NCBI GenBank assembly: GCA_963821935.1
Contig: CAWGFM010000001.1
Span: 1 to 64,000, forward strand
Length of the DNA: 64,000 nt
DNA from: JAOUEA01 sp963821935
GTDB lineage: Bacteria; Actinomycetota; UBA4738; HRBIN12
Direction: 5' to 3'
Shown here piece after piece: positions 8,195-16,738 of the stretch (within the stretch, counting starts at the first letter, position 1; each line of letters opens with the position of its first letter). The notes under the pieces were generated by a model, which was given only the letters and a program-made list of their open reading frames with translations, made no database searches and was not told the origin of the DNA. Both the position numbers and the translations under genes were made by a program.

Positions 8195-8259
8195 ATCCTC
8201 CGCTAGACGCATAGAGGGTCCGTCGTAGTCGCTGCGGGGAGGGTTCAAGCGTTTAGGAT

Positions 8260-8458
8260 CGCCACGGTCGGCCCCCAGGCAGTGCGCGGCATCGCCAAGG
8301 GCGACGAGGTGCTCGTTCACGGGCAGCTCGTTCGCCGGTTCTACCGGAGTGGAGCCGGAGCTCGAAGCCTCACCGAGGTGGTGGCCAGCGGCATCAAGAA
8401 GCTGGAGCCGCCTCCGGATCAACACCAGGATCGATCGGTACGTCCAGCGGCATCATGA
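8260..8458 (+). pseudogene. 5'-truncated ssb-like fragment
   Basis: Codes for the last 66 residues of the ssb-like protein at 156-506, identical in sequence. It has no start codon and no upstream family sequence, because homology ends at 8260. It is the counterpart of the truncated DUF1015 fragment in the left repeat. Confidence 0.9.
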
Positions 8459-8659
8459 CCATGCCGGTGAGGGGCTTGGGCCAGAAATAGGTCGACTTCT
8501 CCGGCAGGCGCTCCCCGCGTTCGATCACGGAACGGATCCGGTCTGGGGTCGTGGGCGGCAAGAGGTAGGCGCCCACGGCCTCGCCGGACCGCACCGCTTC
8601 GTCGGCGGTCACGGCATCGTGGACGTATCGGAGGTCGCCACGTGGCACGCGCCCGTCCA
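8260..8659. repeat. right copy of a perfect 400-bp direct repeat
   Basis: Identical to 308-707 at every position. It spans the truncated ssb fragment and the 3' third of the intact DUF1015 gene. Crossover with the left copy would delete 7952 bp and leave one intact ssb and one intact DUF1015 gene facing each other. Confidence 0.97.
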
Positions 8660-9614
8660 GGAGCTCGGCATGCAGAGCCCCCACGGCCGGCGCTTCCCCG
8701 GGCAGCGGCAGGGTGTCGTAGCGCACGGATCCGTCCCGATCGCGTCGGACGGTCGCTGCCACCAGGTCGTCGTCAGAGCAGGCGGCCAACGCCTCGGCCA
8801 GGTCGCCCACCCGGCGATCGGCGACCCCGGCCATCGAACCCTCCAGCTGGATCCGGTGGTACGGCAGGACCGTCAGCTGCTGGGCTGCGGCGTCGACCAC
8901 CAACGTCAGGACGCGATCCCACGGGCCGGGGCCATCGACGCGACGGCGTTCGTCGCGGTAGTGCAGGGCAGTCGTGTAGCGGTGATGACCGTCCGCGATC
9001 AGGAGTGCGTCGTCGGCCACCCACTCCGCGACGGCCGGGACCGCGGCGATCGGCCACATGCGGTGGAGGACCCCTCGGTCATGGGCGGCGAAGGGGGCGG
9101 GGGTCTCGGCGACGGTCTTCAGCAGGACGGCGAGTGGCTCGCACGGACCACTGATCGTGCCGTAGATGGCCGACAGGTGCGTCCGGGTCGCTCGAAGCAA
9201 TCGCAGCCGGTCCTGGATGGGTCCGTCCATGACGCGTTCGTGCGGCACGACCGATCCGTTCCCGGGCTCCAGATCCATCGCGCACACCAGGCCACGGATG
9301 GGGTGGTCGCCCCCGTGCGACTCGAAGGTCATCTCGTAGGCGTAGTAGGCGGGAGCCGACGGTGCGACCAGCACCCCTCGCGCGCGCCAGTCAGCCAGCA
9401 GGTGCGCCGCTCGCGCGTAGCGGTTCTCGGGATCCGAAGGGTTCTCGCTACCCTCGGCCAGGTCCAGATTCACAACGCTGTATGGGCTGGTGCGCAGGAG
9501 ATCGAGACGACGTCGGTCGCTGATAACGTCGTACGGAGGTGCCGTGACGCGGTCGAGTGGACCTGCGACGGCCGTGTCGAACACCAGTCCGTGGAACGGG
9601 GAGATGCGAGGCAT
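8394..9614 (-). CDS. DUF1015 family protein
   Basis: A 406-residue protein of the DUF1015 family (usual length about 400), found widely in bacteria and archaea. Function unsettled. Family signatures: N-terminal PFHGLVFD, APPYDVIS (near 26-33), SPYSVVNLDL, AYYAYEMTF, and LIADGHHRYTTALHYRDE near the middle, whose GHHRY resembles a catalytic or metal site. The ATG at 9614 follows aaaggtgg, and tataca on the minus strand at 9621-9626 is a possible -10. It diverges from the HAD phosphatase gene. Its last 88 codons are duplicated at 442-707. Confidence 0.9.
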   Translation of the reverse strand: MPRISPFHGLVFDTAVAGPLDRVTAPPYDVISDRRRLDLLRTSPYSVVNLDLAEGSENPSDPENRYARAAHLLADWRARGVLVAPSAPAYYAYEMTFESHGGDHPIRGLVCAMDLEPGNGSVVPHERVMDGPIQDRLRLLRATRTHLSAIYGTISGPCEPLAVLLKTVAETPAPFAAHDRGVLHRMWPIAAVPAVAEWVADDALLIADGHHRYTTALHYRDERRRVDGPGPWDRVLTLVVDAAAQQLTVLPYHRIQLEGSMAGVADRRVGDLAEALAACSDDDLVAATVRRDRDGSVRYDTLPLPGEAPAVGALHAELLDGRVPRGDLRYVHDAVTADEAVRSGEAVGAYLLPPTTPDRIRSVIERGERLPEKSTYFWPKPLTGMVMMPLDVPIDPGVDPEAAPAS

Positions 9615-9656
9615 CCACCTTTGTATAGCAGCGACGACCGGCGTGGCCACAGCACC

Positions 9657-10487
9657 GTGAGCGATGGCGGGACCGTCATCGCCGACCGGTACGACGCGTT
9701 CCTGTTCGACCTCGACGGCGTCCTCTATCGAGGGGGCGACCCGATCCCCGGCGCCGCCGACGCCCTGTCGCGTCTTCGTGCGGCGGGCAAGCGGGTGGCC
9801 TTCGTCACGAACAACGCGAGCGCCACGCCCGCCATGGTCGTTCACCGACTCACCGATGTCGGCGTGGAGGCCCGCACGGATGAGATCGAAACGTCCGCGC
9901 TGTCGACCGCCGCACTCCTTGCCGCTCGCGGTGTCGCCACTGCCTTCGTGGTGGGGGAGGAGGGCATCCGAACCGCCCTGACCGAGGCCGGGATCCGACT
10001 CGTGGAGATGGAGGGGACCGACGAGGATCCCGCCCAGGGTGAGCCGCCTCGTGTCGACGCCGTGGTCATCGGGCTCGACCGCAACGCCGACTATCAACGT
10101 CTGCGGACCGCGTCCCTCCTGGTGGACGCCGGATCCAGTCTGGTCGCGACCAACCCCGACGGATCGTTCCCGGCCCCGGGAGGAGCTCGGTGGCCCGGCG
10201 CGGGCGCCCTCGTCGCCGCGGTGGAGGCCACCACGCAGGTCCGCGCCGAGGTGGTCGGCAAGCCGAACGCGCCGATCTTCCGGGCGGCACTGGCTCGGGC
10301 CGGTGGCGGCGAGCCGCTGGTGGTGGGTGATCGCCTCGATACCGACATCGCGGGCGCGTATGCGTTGGGCTGGCATTCGTTGCTGGTCCTGACCGGCATC
10401 TCCACGCGCGAAGAGGCCGCTCGCAGCGAGACGCCTCCGACCTATGTCGGCGAGCACCTGGGCGCGCTGTTCGAGTCCCACGGCTGA
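9657..10487 (+). CDS. HAD-IIA family sugar/nucleotide phosphatase
   Basis: A 276-residue NagD-like phosphatase. Motif I is LFDLDGVLYRG (Asp18, Asp20), motif II VTNNAS, then GKPNAPIF with the conserved Lys, and motif IV VVGDRLDTDIAGA. Members remove phosphate from small molecules such as p-nitrophenyl phosphate, sugar phosphates or nucleotides. The physiological substrate is not predictable. The GTG start is close to a divergent promoter region shared with DUF1015. It is the first gene of the conserved core block: in mycobacteria an equivalent phosphatase also sits just before tlyA. Confidence 0.9.
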   Translation: MSDGGTVIADRYDAFLFDLDGVLYRGGDPIPGAADALSRLRAAGKRVAFVTNNASATPAMVVHRLTDVGVEARTDEIETSALSTAALLAARGVATAFVVGEEGIRTALTEAGIRLVEMEGTDEDPAQGEPPRVDAVVIGLDRNADYQRLRTASLLVDAGSSLVATNPDGSFPAPGGARWPGAGALVAAVEATTQVRAEVVGKPNAPIFRAALARAGGGEPLVVGDRLDTDIAGAYALGWHSLLVLTGISTREEAARSETPPTYVGEHLGALFESHG

Positions 10488-10521
10488 GGAAGTCCCCCGG
10501 GGGTTCGACGCCTGCGTCCCG

Positions 10522-10527
10522 TATGCT
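10522..10527 (+). promoter_or_regulatory. TATGCT -10 box
   Basis: A TANNNT box 39 nt before the ATG of the lysine-rich coiled-coil protein, between it and the HAD gene stop. That start also has a Shine-Dalgarno, so this would be a leadered transcript. Confidence 0.4.
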
Positions 10528-10566
10528 GGTCCGACCCAACGCGACACCGCGAAAGGACCGTTTCCC

Positions 10567-11016
10567 ATGGTGATCGATGATGTTCGGAAGACGTTCGAGG
10601 CAGCCCTCGGGCTCCTCGACCCGGCCAAGGCTCAACAGCTGGCCAAGGATCTGATGGATCCAGGCACGGCGAAGGAGCAGATCGCGAAGACGGCCGCCGA
10701 CCTCGTCGAGTGGTCCCAATCGAACCGGGAGCGGCTGAGCTCGTTCATCCGCGCCGAGATCTCCGATCAGATGAAGAACATGGGAGCTGCCACGGGCGCC
10801 GAGCTCGACGCGCTGAAGAAGCGCGTTCGGGACCTGGAACGGGATGCGGGCAAGACCGCCTCGGGCCGGAAAGCCGCTGCCCGAAAGACATCGGCTCGGA
10901 AGACGTCGGCCCGCAAGACCACCGCTCGCACGACCACGTCCAAGGCCCGGCCCTCGACCGTGAACCCATCCTCCGTGTCGGGTCCGGGCACCGGCTCCAC
11001 TACACCCGGCGCCTGA
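10567..11016 (+). CDS. phasin-like helical protein with Lys/Ala/Thr-rich tail
   Basis: A 149-residue protein. Residues 1-95 are helical and amphipathic (FEAALGLLDPAKAQQLAKDL, GAELDALKKRVRDLERD), resembling phasins or small structural proteins. The C-terminal 50 residues hold repeats of the type ARKTSARKT, like histone-H1-type tails that bind DNA or polyphosphate. Shine-Dalgarno gaaagga lies before the ATG. It precedes tlyA. Similar short proteins precede tlyA in other actinobacteria as far as I recall. The role is inferred, not established. Confidence 0.65.
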   Translation: MVIDDVRKTFEAALGLLDPAKAQQLAKDLMDPGTAKEQIAKTAADLVEWSQSNRERLSSFIRAEISDQMKNMGAATGAELDALKKRVRDLERDAGKTASGRKAAARKTSARKTSARKTTARTTTSKARPSTVNPSSVSGPGTGSTTPGA

Positions 11017-11041
11017 CCGACACCGCCGGGTGCACGCCACC

Positions 11042-12712
11042 GTGACCAGGCGGAGGCTCGATGTCGAGTTGGTCCGGCGCGGGCTGGCCTCGAGCGAGGC
11101 CGAGGCACACGACGCGATCCGGGGAGGCTTCGTGCACGTCGCGGGCTCGCCGGCGACGAAGTCTTCGACGTTGGTCGCCGACGACCAGCCCGTCACCGTC
11201 GCCCGGCCAGGGCGACGCTTCGTCTCCAGGGGCGGCGACAAGCTCGATGCCGCGCTCGAGCGATTCCAGATCGACCCCAGCGGGCTGGACTGTCTGGATG
11301 CCGGCGCATCGACCGGCGGGTTCACGGACCGGCTCCTCCAGGGCGGCGCCGCGCGGGTGGTAGCCGTGGACGTCGGCTACGGACAGTTGGCCTGGGAGCT
11401 CCGCATGGACGACCGCGTCACGGTGATGGATCGGACCAACGTTCGGCGGCTCCGCCCAGCAGCGCTTCCGTTTGCCCCGGCGTTGGTGGTGGCCGACCTG
11501 TCGTTCATCTCGCTGCGAACCGTCGTGGGAGCCCTCGCGGACGTTGCTCGGTCTGATGCCTCCTTCGTCCTGTTGGTGAAGCCGCAGTTCGAGGTGGCGG
11601 CCGCCGAGGTGACCGGAGGCGGTGTGGTCCGGTCCCCGGCGGCGTGGCGGGGCGCCCTCACCCGGGTCCTGGATGCTGCGTCGAACGCCGGCGTGCACCC
11701 AGTGGGCTTGATGGCGTCGCCGGTCCGAGGTCCGGCCGGCAACGTGGAGTTCCTGGTGCATGGCCGGATGTCCGAAGCGGACAGGCCGCTCACCCCAGGC
11801 GACCTCGACGCCGCCGATCGCCGAGGGGGAGGGCGTGAGGGCATGAGCCGGGTCGGGTTCGTGGTGCATCGAGGCCGCCGAGCTGCCGTCGATGCGGCAG
11901 ATCTGATCCGTGGTCAGCTCGCCGATGCCGGGGTGGACACCACTGTGTTGCACGATGGCACGGGCTCGGGCAGCGACCACGGCGCCGACCTGGTCGTCTC
12001 GGTCGGTGGCGACGGGACCTTCTTGCGTGGCGCGCACGCGGCGTCGGATCTGGGGTGCCCGGTCCTGGGTGTCATGGTCGGCCGGCTCGGATTCCTCACG
12101 GAGGTCGAGCCGGCGGAGGCGACGGTGCTGATCAGGTCGGTGCTGGCCGGCGAGGCCCGGATCGAGGAGCGGATGGCCCTCACCGTGGAGCCCGTCGATG
12201 GTGCGCGGTTCGAGCCCCAGTGGGGCCTGAACGAGGTCATGGTCGAGAAGCACGCCCGCCACCGGTTGGTGCGCCTGGCGGTCGAGGTGGACGGCGCCTA
12301 CGTCACGACCTTCTCGGCGGACGGGGTCATCGTCGCATCCCCGACCGGCTCCACCGCCTACTCCTTCTCCGCGCGCGGACCCATCGTCAGCCCGTTCGTG
12401 GACTCCCTCGTCCTCACGCCGATCGCTGCGCACATGGTCTTCGATCGCTCGTTCGTCCTGGATCCTGCCTCGGAGGTCTCGCTACTGGTGATGGGCGACG
12501 AGAGCGGTGTGCTGTCCGCCGACGGCCGCCAGAGCATCGAGCTCCCGGTGGGATCTCGGGTCAGGATCCGCCGGTCGAGCCGCCCCGCACGCATGGTGCG
12601 GCGCGGCGATGCGCCGGGATTCCTGTCGCTCGTGCGCGACAAGTTCGGGCTACCCGGTGACGAGGACGAAGACGCGCCGGACCCCGACGACCGCGTCGTT
12701 CCCGACGCGTAG
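11042..12712 (+). CDS. tlyA-nadK: TlyA rRNA methyltransferase fused in frame to NAD kinase
   Basis: One uninterrupted frame of 556 residues. Residues 1-65 are an S4 RNA-binding domain (RRRLDVELVRRGL). Residues 66-255 are an FtsJ-type methyltransferase (LDAGASTGGFTDRLL) with the K-D-K-E set of 2'-O-methyltransferases in RGGDKLD, VADLSF, LVKPQFE and NVEFLVH. From about residue 268 follows NAD kinase (SVGGDGTFLRGA near 322, GLNEVM, GSTAYSFSARGP). TlyA methylates 16S and 23S rRNA. NadK makes NADP. Elsewhere these are adjacent separate genes. NadK has its own ATG at 11843, and TGA in another frame overlaps it as ATGA, so a one-base indel in the nearby G5 run (11825-11829) could have joined two genes. 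A GTG at 11030 is an alternative start. Confidence 0.9.
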   Translation: MTRRRLDVELVRRGLASSEAEAHDAIRGGFVHVAGSPATKSSTLVADDQPVTVARPGRRFVSRGGDKLDAALERFQIDPSGLDCLDAGASTGGFTDRLLQGGAARVVAVDVGYGQLAWELRMDDRVTVMDRTNVRRLRPAALPFAPALVVADLSFISLRTVVGALADVARSDASFVLLVKPQFEVAAAEVTGGGVVRSPAAWRGALTRVLDAASNAGVHPVGLMASPVRGPAGNVEFLVHGRMSEADRPLTPGDLDAADRRGGGREGMSRVGFVVHRGRRAAVDAADLIRGQLADAGVDTTVLHDGTGSGSDHGADLVVSVGGDGTFLRGAHAASDLGCPVLGVMVGRLGFLTEVEPAEATVLIRSVLAGEARIEERMALTVEPVDGARFEPQWGLNEVMVEKHARHRLVRLAVEVDGAYVTTFSADGVIVASPTGSTAYSFSARGPIVSPFVDSLVLTPIAAHMVFDRSFVLDPASEVSLLVMGDESGVLSADGRQSIELPVGSRVRIRRSSRPARMVRRGDAPGFLSLVRDKFGLPGDEDEDAPDPDDRVVPDA

Positions 12713-12715
12713 GCT
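12710..12715 (+). promoter_or_regulatory. TAGGCT -10 box, leaderless start of recN
   Basis: The box overlaps the nadK stop codon (12710-12712) and ends 6 nt before the recN GTG. recN can thus be transcribed alone as leaderless mRNA. Confidence 0.55.
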
Positions 12716-12721
12716 CCGTCC

Positions 12722-14404
12722 GTGCTGCACGAGCTCCACATCGCCGGTTTGGGCGTCATCGACGATCTCGATCTCCCTCTCCATGCGGGCCTGAACGTCC
12801 TCACCGGCGAGACCGGCACGGGCAAGACCATGGTCACCGTCGGGCTCTCGCTGGCGCTCGGAGCCCGGGCCTCGTCATCACTCGTCCGCGAGGGAGCCCG
12901 GGCGGCCCGGGTGCAGGCGCGGTTCGATGCGCCCATCGACGTCGATGCCGGCTCCGTCGACGTCGATGCTGGCGAGTGGTCCGACGACGACGAGCTGATC
13001 TTGGCCAGGACCGTTCCCGCCGACGGCAAGGGAACGTCCAGGATCTCCGGACAGCTCGCCACGGCCTCCGCCCTGGCCGCCCTCGGCGAGCACCTGGTCG
13101 AGGTCCACGGTCAGCACCAGGCCCAGCGTCTGCTCTCCAGCAGCACCCAGACGGCCTTCTTGGACCGGTTCGCGGGCCCTCCCCACCTGCAAGCCGCGGT
13201 TGCCTATCGAGAGGCGTTCGAGCGGCAGCAGGCTCTGCGGTCGGAGGTCGAGGCACTCCGCGCCGCATCGCGCGACCGGGAGCGAGAGCTCGATCTGCTG
13301 GCGTACCAGGTGCGCGAGATCGACGAGGTGGATCCCCAGCCGGGCGAGACACCGGCACTGCTGGCCACCGAGGCGCGACTGGCGCATGTGGAGCGCCTCC
13401 TCGAGCTCGCCGCATCCGCCGAGCAGGTGCTGGACGGCGACGACGGCGCAGCCGCCCTCGCGGTGGCCGCAGCGGCGCGCGCCTTGGAGGAGGCCATCGC
13501 ACTCGACCCCGGATCGACCGAGCTCGGGTCGCGCGCCCTCGGACTGTCGGCGGAGGTCACCGAGCTCGCTCGGGACGTTCGGGCCTATCGCGACTCGCTG
13601 CTCGCCGACCCCGAGCAGCTCCAGACCGTCCGCGAACGCGTGGCCGTCCTGCGGTCGCTCCAGCGCAAGTACGGCGAGACGGACGATGAAGTGCGAGCGT
13701 TCCTGGAACGAGCCAAGGGCCGGCTCGCAGATCTGGGTGGTGCGGACGAGCGCCTCGGACAGCTCACCGGACTCCTGCACGAGACCGAGGCCGAGGTGAC
13801 CGCCAGGGCCTCGGTCGTCAGCGAGGCCCGAGCCAGGTTCGCCGGTCCGCTCGCGCACGCGGTGGAGGCGGAGCTCCACCAGCTGGGCATGCCCGGCGCC
13901 ACGCTGCAGGTCGCACTGGTTCCGGTCGACCCGCCGGGCCCCAGCGGCGCCGAACGGGTCGAGCTGCGGTTCGCGGCCGGCCCCGGTCAGTCGCCGGGGG
14001 CGCTGGCCAAGACCGCCTCGGGCGGGGAGCTCTCGCGCACGATGCTGGCGTGTCGCAGTGTCCTGGCCGACCTCGATCACGTCCCCACGCTGGTCTTCGA
14101 CGAGGTCGACGCCGGTATCGGAGGTCAGGCCGGGTTGTCGGTGGGCCGTCGCTTGGCGCAGCTGGCGCACGATCGCCAGGTCGTGGTGGTGACCCACCTG
14201 CCGCAGATCGCCTGCTTCGCCGACCGACACGTGCGCGTCACCAAGGATCAAGGCACGGCGCGGATCGAAGTCCTCGACCATGACGCGCGGGTGGCCGAGC
14301 TCTCTCGCATGCTCGCGGGGCTCGCCGACACCGCGGGGGCCGTCTCCCATGCCGAGGAACTGCTCGAGGAAGCGGCCACGGTCCGTGCCGCCGCAACGCA
14401 ATGA
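12722..14404 (+). CDS. recN: DNA repair protein RecN
   Basis: 560 residues, usual RecN length. An SMC-like ATPase that acts in double-strand-break repair, tethering DNA ends. Walker A is GETGTGKTMV near residue 30. The middle is coiled coil (about 150-365). The ABC signature is ASGGELSRTML and Walker B TLVFDEVDAGIGG, followed by VVVTHLPQIACFADRH. The GTG start lies 6 nt after a TAGGCT box that overlaps the upstream stop. Order after tlyA-nadK matches mycobacteria. Confidence 0.97.
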   Translation: MLHELHIAGLGVIDDLDLPLHAGLNVLTGETGTGKTMVTVGLSLALGARASSSLVREGARAARVQARFDAPIDVDAGSVDVDAGEWSDDDELILARTVPADGKGTSRISGQLATASALAALGEHLVEVHGQHQAQRLLSSSTQTAFLDRFAGPPHLQAAVAYREAFERQQALRSEVEALRAASRDRERELDLLAYQVREIDEVDPQPGETPALLATEARLAHVERLLELAASAEQVLDGDDGAAALAVAAAARALEEAIALDPGSTELGSRALGLSAEVTELARDVRAYRDSLLADPEQLQTVRERVAVLRSLQRKYGETDDEVRAFLERAKGRLADLGGADERLGQLTGLLHETEAEVTARASVVSEARARFAGPLAHAVEAELHQLGMPGATLQVALVPVDPPGPSGAERVELRFAAGPGQSPGALAKTASGGELSRTMLACRSVLADLDHVPTLVFDEVDAGIGGQAGLSVGRRLAQLAHDRQVVVVTHLPQIACFADRHVRVTKDQGTARIEVLDHDARVAELSRMLAGLADTAGAVSHAEELLEEAATVRAAATQ

Positions 14405-14456
14405 CCTGCCGCGCATCTTTTCCGTCCCAGCGCCATGGTGAGTCGAGACCCTCTGC

Positions 14457-14462
14457 TAGCAT
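14457..14462 (+). promoter_or_regulatory. TAGCAT -10 box of pyrG
   Basis: TAGCAT ends 8 nt before the tandem GTG GTG codons taken as the pyrG start. No Shine-Dalgarno is present, so a leaderless transcript is likely. Confidence 0.5.
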
Positions 14463-14470
14463 CGCTTCCC

Positions 14471-16114
14471 GTGGTGCGGGAACAGCCCAAGTTCATCTTC
14501 GTCACCGGGGGAGTCGCCTCCGGACTCGGCAAGGGCATCACCTCCGCCTCCCTCGGCCGGCTCTTCAAGGCCCGAGGCGTCAAGGTCGTCATCCAGAAGC
14601 TCGACCCCTACGTCAACGTCGACCCGGGCACGATGAACCCGTTCGAGCACGGCGAGGTGTTCGTGCTGGACGACGGCGCCGAGACCGACCTGGATCTGGG
14701 TCACTACGAGCGGTTCCTCGATGCCGACCTGCATCGAGGGTCCAACTTCACGACCGGAGCCGTGTACTCCAGCGTCATCGCCAAGGAGCGGCGCGGGGAC
14801 TACCTGGGCAAGACCGTGCAGGTCATCCCACATATCACGGACGAGATCAAGGAACGCGTTCTCGCGCTGGCCGACGCGGAGGCCGCCGACCTGGTCATCG
14901 TCGAGATCGGCGGCACGGTAGGCGACATCGAGTCGTTGCCCTTCATCGAGGCGATCCGGCAGCTGCGCAACGAGGTGGGGCGCGATCGATGCGCGTTCGT
15001 GCACGTGTCGTTGATGCCGTTCATCGGGCCTAGCGGCGAGCTCAAGACCAAGCCCACGCAGCACTCGGTGAAGGAGTTGCGGTCACTCGGGATCCAACCT
15101 GACGCCATCGTGTGCCGCTCGGACCGGCCCATCGGTCGCAACCTCAAAGAGAAGGTCTCGCTCCTGTGTGACGTGCCCATCAGCGGCGTCATCAGCGCGC
15201 CCGACGCCTCGTCCATCTATGAGGTCCCGCTCGTCCTGCAGCGCGAGGGCCTCGACACCGAGCTGGCGCATCACCTGCGGATCGAGACCCAGCCCGACAT
15301 GACGGAGTGGGAGGCATTGGTCGACCGCATCCATGCCGCCGGCGAGCCGGTCACCATCGCCGTCGTCGGCAAGTACGTGAACCTGCGCGATGCCTACCTG
15401 TCCGTGATGGAGGCGCTCTATCACGGCGGCTTCCACCACGGTGCCGAGGTGCAGATCCGGTGGGTCGCGTCCGACGACCTCGGCAACGGGGCTACCGACG
15501 GGGCGCTCGAGGGTGTCGACGGCGTGCTCATCCCGGGCGGGTTCGGCATCCGGGGTGTCGAGGGCAAGGTGGCGGCGGTGCGCTACGCGCGCGAACGCGG
15601 CGTGCCGTTCTTGGGGATCTGTCTGGGCTTGCAGTGCGCGGTGATCGAGTTCGCCCGCACGGTGTGTGGTCTGGAGGGAGCCAATTCCTCCGAGTTCGAC
15701 CCCGCCACGACCCACGCGGTGATCGACCTGTTGCCCGAGCAAAAGGACGTCACCGACATGGGAGCCACCATGCGCCTGGGAGCCGAGGCCTGCTACATCG
15801 CCCCAGGCACCCTTGCATCGCGTGTCTACGGGCAGGAGGTGGTGGAAGAGCGCCATCGCCACCGGTGGGAGGTCAACCCCAGCTATCACGACACGCTCAC
15901 GTCGCACGGCATGGTGATCTCGGGCGATTCCCACAAGGGCAGGCTCGCGGAGATCATCGAGCTCCCCGACCATCCGTTCTTCATCGCCGGCCAGTTCCAT
16001 CCCGAGCTTCGATCACGTCCCACGCGCCCCCACCCCTTGTTCCGTGACTTCGTGGGCGCCGCGCAGGCCCACCGGCGCGCTCAGGTTCAGCGTCCGCTCA
16101 CGACCACGGGATAG
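14471..16114 (+). CDS. pyrG: CTP synthase
   Basis: 547 residues. Converts UTP to CTP with glutamine as nitrogen donor. The N-terminal synthase domain has FVTGGVASGLGKGI with the P-loop and KLDPYVNVDPGTMNP. The C-terminal class I glutamine amidotransferase has PGGFGIRG, the nucleophile Cys in LGICLGLQ, and the His-Glu pair in QFHPE. The start is set at GTG 14471 rather than an ATG at 14435, because the TAGCAT box would lie inside the longer version and the family begins near REQPKFIFVTGG. The next gene starts 2 nt after its stop. Confidence 0.97.
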   Translation: MVREQPKFIFVTGGVASGLGKGITSASLGRLFKARGVKVVIQKLDPYVNVDPGTMNPFEHGEVFVLDDGAETDLDLGHYERFLDADLHRGSNFTTGAVYSSVIAKERRGDYLGKTVQVIPHITDEIKERVLALADAEAADLVIVEIGGTVGDIESLPFIEAIRQLRNEVGRDRCAFVHVSLMPFIGPSGELKTKPTQHSVKELRSLGIQPDAIVCRSDRPIGRNLKEKVSLLCDVPISGVISAPDASSIYEVPLVLQREGLDTELAHHLRIETQPDMTEWEALVDRIHAAGEPVTIAVVGKYVNLRDAYLSVMEALYHGGFHHGAEVQIRWVASDDLGNGATDGALEGVDGVLIPGGFGIRGVEGKVAAVRYARERGVPFLGICLGLQCAVIEFARTVCGLEGANSSEFDPATTHAVIDLLPEQKDVTDMGATMRLGAEACYIAPGTLASRVYGQEVVEERHRHRWEVNPSYHDTLTSHGMVISGDSHKGRLAEIIELPDHPFFIAGQFHPELRSRPTRPHPLFRDFVGAAQAHRRAQVQRPLTTTG

Positions 16115-16116
16115 GC

Positions 16117-16653
16117 ATGGGTGCCCGCGGGAGGGCAGGGCCGGACTCGGCGACGACGAGCTACCGCGGCGAGTTCGTGCAGGTCGATGTCGAGCGGTGG
16201 CCCGGCATGGCGCCGTGGGAGGTCGTGCGTATCCACGATGCTGCGGCGGTGTTGCCGGTGCTGCCCGACGATCGGGTGCTCCTCGTGCAGCAGTTCCGCC
16301 CGGCGGTGCGCCAGGTCCTCACGGAGATCCCCGCGGGCCTGCTCGACGTCGAAGGTGAAGACGCCGTCACGGCTGCCGGTCGCGAACTGTTCGAAGAGAC
16401 CGGCTACCGACACTCGGCCATCGAGTTCCTGGGCGGCTACTACCCGTCGGCCGGTTCGCTCGCTCAGTACGTGCACCTGTTCTGGGCCCGCGTTCCTCCC
16501 GAGCCCGAGGGACTCGCGGAAGATGGCATCGACGTCACCACGGCGCCGCTGCAGGACATGATCGCGGCGGCGCGCGGCGGCCGGGTGCGCGATGGCATGA
16601 CGGCCCTGGCGCTGCTGTTGGCCCAGGGGCGGCCGTCGCTGCCGATGCCGTGA
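16117..16653 (+). CDS. NUDIX hydrolase, ADP-ribose pyrophosphatase type
   Basis: 178 residues. The Nudix box is seen as AGLLDVEGEDAV followed by AGRELFEETGY (near residues 75-98), with one extra residue in the first spacer, as in ADP-ribose pyrophosphatases. Such enzymes cut ADP-ribose to AMP and ribose 5-phosphate. The downstream GGYYPSAGSL fits the substrate loop of this class. It begins 2 nt after pyrG, so it is translationally coupled. The same neighbour pair occurs in M. tuberculosis (Rv1699-Rv1700). Confidence 0.9.
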   Translation: MGARGRAGPDSATTSYRGEFVQVDVERWPGMAPWEVVRIHDAAAVLPVLPDDRVLLVQQFRPAVRQVLTEIPAGLLDVEGEDAVTAAGRELFEETGYRHSAIEFLGGYYPSAGSLAQYVHLFWARVPPEPEGLAEDGIDVTTAPLQDMIAAARGGRVRDGMTALALLLAQGRPSLPMP

Positions 16654-16676
16654 CGGCATGCCGTACATGGGTTGAG

Positions 16677-16682
16677 TAGGCT
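16677..16682 (+). promoter_or_regulatory. TAGGCT -10 box upstream of ald
   Basis: TAGGCT lies 56 nt before the chosen ald start, giving a leadered mRNA with its own Shine-Dalgarno (AGGAG at 16726-16730). A -35 element is not obvious. Confidence 0.4.
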
Positions 16683-16738
16683 TGCCTCGGAAGCGACGTG
16701 GCGGCAGCATGGCCGGAACGTCCCCAGGAGGCGCGCAC

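Noticed and set aside
308..8659. Insertion sequence or transposon as explanation of the repeat-flanked block
   Set aside because: No transposase, no terminal inverted repeats, and a 400-bp duplication is far longer than a target-site duplication.
9615..10628. Minus-strand extension of the DUF1015 frame
   Set aside because: The family N-terminus begins at 9614. The extension is antisense to the HAD phosphatase gene.
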